Assembly: GCA_963693305.1 (NCBI GenBank)
Contig: OY855908.1
Span: 25,173,993-25,237,992, forward strand
Direction: 5' to 3'
Length of the DNA: 64,000 bases
DNA from: Meandrina meandrites
Taxonomy: Eukaryota > Cnidaria > Anthozoa > Scleractinia > Meandrinidae
Under the pieces are notes generated by a model. It saw only the letters and a list, made by a program, of their open reading frames with translations. It did no database searches and was not told where the DNA came from. Positions 58,054 to 64,000 of this stretch are shown piece after piece. The first letter of the stretch is position 1, and the number at the start of each line of letters is the position of its first letter. Both the position numbers and the translations under genes were made by a program.

Positions 58054-61000
58054 TGCTAATTAGTGTGCAGTGGCTGAAGGTCGTCTACAGAATGGCGACA
58101 TTTTCTCGTTTCTCCGAAGTTTCGGAGGAAGTTTAAAAACATTACTGGATAATTCAATTCCCGCGAAGACTAAAAGGAGGAAATTCACCGTTGCACGAGT
58201 TACATCTCGAGCTCATAATCTAATTGTTAAATAACTCACCGATTAATTTCCGCGTTTGCTCATTGGACAAATCACATCACGTGGTACAAAGTCGGACGAC
58301 GGGTATCAGACAATACGCCCCGTCCGATTTGATATCCGTCCAGCGCCCGGTTTTATAGATCAATTCAACTCAACGTGTTAACGTCCTGCAACAAATGGAA
58401 GGGCAAGACTTAAGATAACGAACGTACAGTAATCAGTTTATCTTGGGTGAAAATACTTTTTTAAATTAAAAGCCAAAACTGATTTTTTAAACGAGGGAAA
58501 GAAATGCAAGAGTCAAAGTATGGAAGACGTGATTGCCGCACCGCCTCATAAATCTGAATTTCATCGCTGTAAAATGGAGAATCATAGGCTCGTAAACATT
58601 AAATAAGAATACGGCCAGAAATAAAAGGTAAAATTCGAATTGCTCAACTAAACTTTAATCAAGTGGAAACTGTTTACAAAATTATCCGCTAATACGCAGT
58701 TTAGCTTTTTATTACAGCACAAATTTCCCGCTCATCGCCGATTTTCAGCTCTGAAGACTCAATAAACATCCTCATCTTTTCGCTCTAAGGCTGCCATGAT
58801 TTCTTCATTTTCAACCCATAAATTTAAGACGATTTCCTCATTGAAGACTACTAGATTTGTGGTATGATTCTCGCTTTATCAAGAATGCAGTGCTGAATCA
58901 GTGCTGAAAAGGTCGACAAAACTTTCGCTGATTGCGTCAGCTTTTCAAATTTCATCCGTCTGTACTCTTATTGACAATAAAAATAAGCCAATCAGCGCAC
59001 GAGAATTCGCTCAGTTATTTTAAAAAATTGCTTTGTGGCGCAAAAAAACCTGTTGAACATTAAGTGGCCGAGAACTGGACCCGGCCGATAACTGGGCCCC
59101 ACACTGAAGTCAGTGTTTAATTAAATGACAATCACTGCGAAGAACAGATGACAGGCTCTTTTAAAAATTATGACATGGCGCCGGAATGGTGCCTGGCGCG
59201 ACATTTATTAAAACATAACAATTAAAGACAATACGGCGCCGGCAACTGCAAGTGCACCTTCAATTTTCATTTCAGTTTCTACAATAATAATAGATTACAA
59301 TTGTCAAAAATGATAAACACTTGCCCCATCTGCCAAAACGCTATTGGTCAGACCATGTTAGACTCGTTTCTTGAAGCAGCCACAAAAGCGAACAAGACAA
59401 CCAATGCCATCCGGTTGTTTGTAAGCCGCTAGAGGCAGTTTACACGCATGCAATCTCAAGTGCACAAGGTATAACTCATTTCTGCAAAATGTCTTGCACC
59501 GCTTCCTTTCAAAGGCAATACCAGCAAACATTTAGTCAGCAGGTATGAGCATTGTTTTTCCACAGATGATGCGATTGTTTTATCAGTTCGTGATCAATAA
59601 CACAAAGAAAGTAAGTTAATTTGAAAGAAGGGGTGTGCATCTTTAATAATCTCGTGACTGAACAAAACGACACTTATAGGTCCCTTTGCTGGAAGTAATT
59701 TCAAAATTCTGGCACGATTTTTTGTTATGGCAAATACCGTCCAGACATTTCTCTCTTGGACAATTTTGTCACACGAACGAATCTAAGCTGTGCTGAATCC
59801 TAAATTCTTGGTCCCACAGTCTACGTTGTGAAAACATCTTCTCTTACTCTAATCGAGGGCAACCCGTCTTGCACGAAGACCTTAGACGAACAGTTTCCCG
59901 ATTGAAAAATGAAACAAAATCATTTAATAACCCGAGCTCTTAAAATATTTAACAGCAGTTACGGGTCAGTTCGTTGTTTAAAATTAAAAAGATGACTGTT
60001 TTCTCTTTTTTTTTTTCCAAGAACCTAATTTTAATCCTGAAAAAGCTCTTTTAACTTGAAGCCGCGTAATTGAAATATGCATTTAGGGTTAAGCACGTAA
60101 GAAGAAGCTTAATATAAAACTGTTCTGTTGGCCTATCTTAATATTAAATGGTGTCAACTGAAAGCTTCCTGTGGCACGCTATAGCTGAGAATCAACATAA
60201 GCTTGACTTAAACATTCAAAGCCACATTTTGATCGGTTTTTGTGGTTTATTCGCACCAATAGTGTTTTTCATAAACCCCATATAGATTTGTCGGTGTTTC
60301 CTATTCATTTTCACTGTGCGCTCTATTAAGTCGCTTCATCTGTGATTAAAAGGATTTAGGTGCGGGAAGATTTCAACTTTGTCGACATAATTGTTAGCGG
60401 GCACAGTCATGCCTGCGAAAACGTGTTATGTTATTAACCGGTCTTGGTCAGTCAGTATCTTTAGAAAAAAAAACTAAAATTAAAACAAATTAAAAATCAA
60501 AATTAGCAGCTTAATGTCATGCAAGAATAAAAGTTTGGATCTTCTAAGGAAAAAACGAAACTGAAGGTGGCAGTGTGAAATGCACGCCATGTAGTAAGAA
60601 GCATGGTTCAACTGATTTGGGGATTGTGCTGAGTTTATAAATTTGCTACTTTGTGTTTTCGGGACTAGAAATAAGTGCGAAAACACAAAAAATATTGGAT
60701 CGTTTTCCAGCGATTTGAACAGTTCATTAAATTGCCGTTGGCCATTTTGGATGCATTGTCTTAAAATAATTAAATACGCCCGTCAAAGCCATTTTGGCAT
60801 AAAGCACGTATGCAGATGTTGAATCAGTAATAAATGGCATCTAGCATGCACGACGTTTCCCTTTAACAAGCCTATCCCTTTTTAAATTTAAATGTCATTG
60901 CAGAGCATGTGTTTTCCAAAGCCGCTCACTTATTTTTGGCATCAAATATTTTGAAGGCCACTTGAACAAAATATAATATATTGCCCTTTCAATTTAAGGA

Positions 61001-61151
61001 AGGAAGCAATAAAAGGCAAAATAAAAAAGCTCTTAGCAAATGGACTTTAAATAACGCACTGTAAACAAGATATTTTAGCAATAAAGCAGGCCTTCTTCAA
61101 ATATACCGTCATTGATATTAAAGAGAAACGTGACGTCTTCGACATTTTTTA
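58054..61151. other. Gene-free stretch
   Basis: No gene, RNA or repeat border was recognised. Confidence 0.45.
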
Positions 61152-61160
61152 ATCTCGTGA

Positions 61161-61783
61161 TAGACTGCGAGCAGTCTCTCTTTTGCTGAGAAATCGACGA
61201 ACGGTAAGCGGCGAAGCCGCGATGAGAGAGCGGCGAAGTCGCGATCGGCAAACAGCGAAAAGAGAGACTGCAATGGTTTCATATTAAACTTCTGATGCGA
61301 TTTGACAGATACATCATTGGCACCTACGCCCACTTTGGAACGTGATACTGCGGTGTGTGTGATTCATCCACAACAATCAACGCCAGATTCTGTCGGAACG
61401 GGCTATCTTTCTTTCTATCTTTTTTTTGCCGTCGGCAAAATTGCGAAAACATCTTTCTTCTCAATAAGAGTGAGTACGGCTCGCAAATTCTCTGTGCATA
61501 CACGTTGTAAAACGTCCACGACAGAAGCAGCCATACTTGTTTACTGAAATTTGGCGCGCGCTGTAGGTATCCAAATGAGGTCATTGACAGATTCCTGTCA
61601 TCGTATCAAAAACCGACCAATCAAATCACTCCGTCACCAGTGTGCCGGGCATCAGAAGTTTAATATGAAACCATTGCAGTCTCTCTTTTCGCTGTGGCTG
61701 GCGCCCCCGCTGTTTGCCGATCGCGAGCTTCGCCGCTTACCGTTCGTCGATTTCTCAGCAAAAGAGAGACTGCTCGCAGTCTA
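61161..61783. mobile_element. Mutator-like foldback element, 623 bp, TIRs ~140 bp
   Basis: Long inverted arms start TAGACTGCGAGCAGTCTCTC and run through GAGAAATCGACGAACGGTAA to TTTCATATTAAACTTCTGAT (left about 61161-61300, right about 61643-61783). ATCTCGTGA is duplicated outside (61152-61160 and 61784-61792), an exact 9-bp target duplication. Long arms with 9-bp duplications fit Mutator-like non-autonomous elements. The left arm carries a short internal duplication (GCGGCGAAG twice), and the right arm has an extra GGCGCC-containing insert. The middle ~340 bp has 81- and 86-codon frames without known domains. Confidence 0.82.
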
Positions 61784-61792
61784 ATCTCGTGA

Positions 61793-64000
61793 ATGACAGC
61801 AAACCAAAGTTATCTTGAGACTTCATTCAAATAGCAACCGTAAATATGGATTTTATTGTCTGAATTATGGAGTTTATTGTCTGAATGGACAAAAAATAAC
61901 TGATTACAGGGCGATTTATGTTATGTCGAAATTTAAAAGAACAAAACGACTAAAACTTACCCCGAGCAATAAGGCTTGCCTTATGCATGGCGAATGCCTC
62001 ATAGTAAATTATGTTATTACGCGACTAAGATAGCTGAAAGATCAACCAATCATAATGCATATTTTCTAAGTATTGGATCTGGTATAATTTCTTATGTTGT
62101 TACGGCTCTAACCTTAAAGGACAAATTAATAACGCTAGTATGTTTTTTTTTCCAATTTTAATTATTTCAGAACACATCTAGTTATTATAGAGCCCCCTAA
62201 TATTGATACCTTTATGTCTACACATTTTCTCAAAGACGTTTACGTTGTAAATCGTACTGAGAGAGTATAGACCCCTGTTAAGGTATTTTGTTGAATCTTG
62301 TAACAGGCAAAACAGCGACTCGTTTCGATATTCATTGCTTATTTTCTAAAACGTTAAGAACGGGTTTATACCTTGTTTGCAATTTTAAAGGAAACAAAAT
62401 TATAAGCATCACTTTAAATTACCTTACAAAGGTAACATAGTCTTCTTGCAATATGCCAAAAAAAAAACATTAAAAGGCGCCAACTGTCGACTACATTCAG
62501 AAGTGGGAGATGGCTCCGCCAAGATCCCTCATTTAACTGCCATTTACATGAATTAATTTACCAGCTGAAATACTCAAACCGTTTAGCGGTCTGTCATTAA
62601 TTAAAGAGTCAAGCGACAGAAAGGGTATATATGGAGCGATGATGTTGAATATTTTTCACTCCAGCTTGTCATGTAGTTATCACTGTAGCTAACACTGCAG
62701 TCAAAAAAGTCCTCATCAAGTAGTTAGGTAAGTAGGTAAGTATAAAAAATAATAAGGTATTTCTTGGAGCGAAGTTTTGAAACCATATTACCTTTATATA
62801 GGCAGTCTTTTCCGTTTGTACTTCCTTGTATTAGAAAAGCGTGGTGCACAGTTGCCTCCCACATCCGTTTAGAAAGATAATTTTCCTTGTTTTCCTTCAA
62901 AGTACGGATGGATATAGGATGGGTTGTGTCTAATGACATATCATAAATTCAAAAGTTTTATACATGTAAATGGATGGTAAATGAGATATCTTAGTGGAGC
63001 CCCTCCCACTCACTTGGAAACTTTTGTTCAGTTGGTATTTTGCACATTCAAAGATCATATTACTTTTTCAAAGTAATTTAAAGTGATGCCTATAATTTTG
63101 TTTCCTTTTAGAATTATAAACTAGGTATTAAAAAATGTTCTTACCGTTTTACAAAAAAGGAATAGATATTGAAGCGAGTTGCTGTTTACCCGTGAAAAGA
63201 TTCAGAAAACGTGTCTCCGGGGATGTATGTAGGTATGTAAAATAAAAACGATTAAAAATAATAAATGTACATAAAAAGATCACGAAATGGAAGAAAAGAA
63301 AACAGGGCTTATTTTTTTTAAGGTTTATTTGGTAGGCTATCACTTATCTTTGGAGTATTGCACGAGGTATCATAATAAGAAGGCATTTTTCGTTTTAGAA
63401 GGTGTAAACTAGAATCTACCAAAATAACACATTGTCAAAAACAATATATAATAACAAAACCAAGACAACCCTTTATAAAGTACTATATCATCTAGAACGA
63501 AAAATGTTCCATGTAATTAGACTTTATAACAGAAAAGCGACTGCAGGACCAGAATATGCGTGGATTGAAACAAAAGTGATTCTCCGTTCATGGAATTGAA
63601 TTGTTTTTATGCTACATTACATAGTGCTACATTATGAACATTTCTTCTCTATCATTATAGTGGCTGTAAGCCACATGAAAAGAAAGTAAGAATGGCTTCC
63701 GTGAGCCAAGAAGCTAACACACCAATGAAAAACCGAGCTAATAAAACAAATCTACATAATAAAGCTATAAAAATGCTTTTACGCAGCTTATAAAAGGTTT
63801 TAAAGTAATTGTATTTAATTTTCGGAAAAAAAAAACATTACATTTTTTTTACAAATTGCGAGCAAATTATTTCCTTTTTTCTATGTGCACCAAAATCAAA
63901 TTGAGCCTCTCCACTTTAGATTCTACTACGGCACTTGACGTAAATGGAAAAGCGTTATTAGCCAGAAACTTTTAGTATAATACATTTAACTAAAAAATAA
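61793..64000. other. Gene-free stretch to window end
   Basis: AT-rich DNA with no supported gene or transposon border. A short GTAGTTAGGTAAGTAGGTAA repeat lies near 62721-62740. Confidence 0.45.

Overview
The window looks like repeat-rich, AT-rich, non-genic DNA from an invertebrate nuclear genome, most likely an anthozoan cnidarian such as a stony coral. This is inference. It rests on the mix of elements: a TTAA-flanked THAP (Kolobok-type) transposon, tRNA-derived SINEs, a 2A-bearing non-LTR retrotransposon remnant, a DIRS-like remnant, long-TIR elements with 9-bp target duplications, and a decayed member of an uncharacterised protein family that I recall as expanded in corals. There are no prokaryotic operons, Shine-Dalgarno sites or CRISPR arrays. 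No intact protein-coding gene was found. The longest open frames (up to 210 codons) are mostly by-products of repeats. The window is probably intergenic or a very large intron.

Layout. 0-6 kb: a 104-bp direct repeat, then two copies of one 1.8-kb Kolobok-type element (777-2585 and 3746-5881). Both carry a THAP-domain exon on the minus strand, and the second is interrupted by a SINE. A third, eroded and inverted fragment lies at 25600-26420. 6-14 kb: sparse, with a possible piggyBac C-terminus remnant, a foldback, a 2A-ended retrotransposon ORF (10273-10662) and a frameshifted pseudogene (12277-12900). 14.4-18.3 kb: a ~132-bp satellite array split by a 2,974-bp TIR element that left a 9-bp target duplication. 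18.7-25.4 kb: MITE-like elements and diverged tandem repeats.

27.3-33.7 kb: a 2.5-kb direct duplication whose two units flank a 1.4-kb spacer. The spacer holds a DIRS-like remnant. Each unit holds a 98-bp exon-like segment with splice-site-like borders. 34-39.5 kb: a tRNA-Thr-type SINE beside an inverted second tail, foldback elements with internal minisatellites, and a 3.4-kb segment bounded by perfect 31-bp inverted repeats. 39.5-64 kb: mostly featureless AT-rich DNA with MITEs at 49.4, 51.7 and 57.8 kb, a 1.15-kb TIR element with a 6-bp duplication (50072-51219) and a 623-bp Mutator-like foldback (61161-61783).

The story is one of repeated insertion and nesting rather than cooperating genes. 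All family names rest on motifs, termini and target-site duplications read by eye. No database search was possible.
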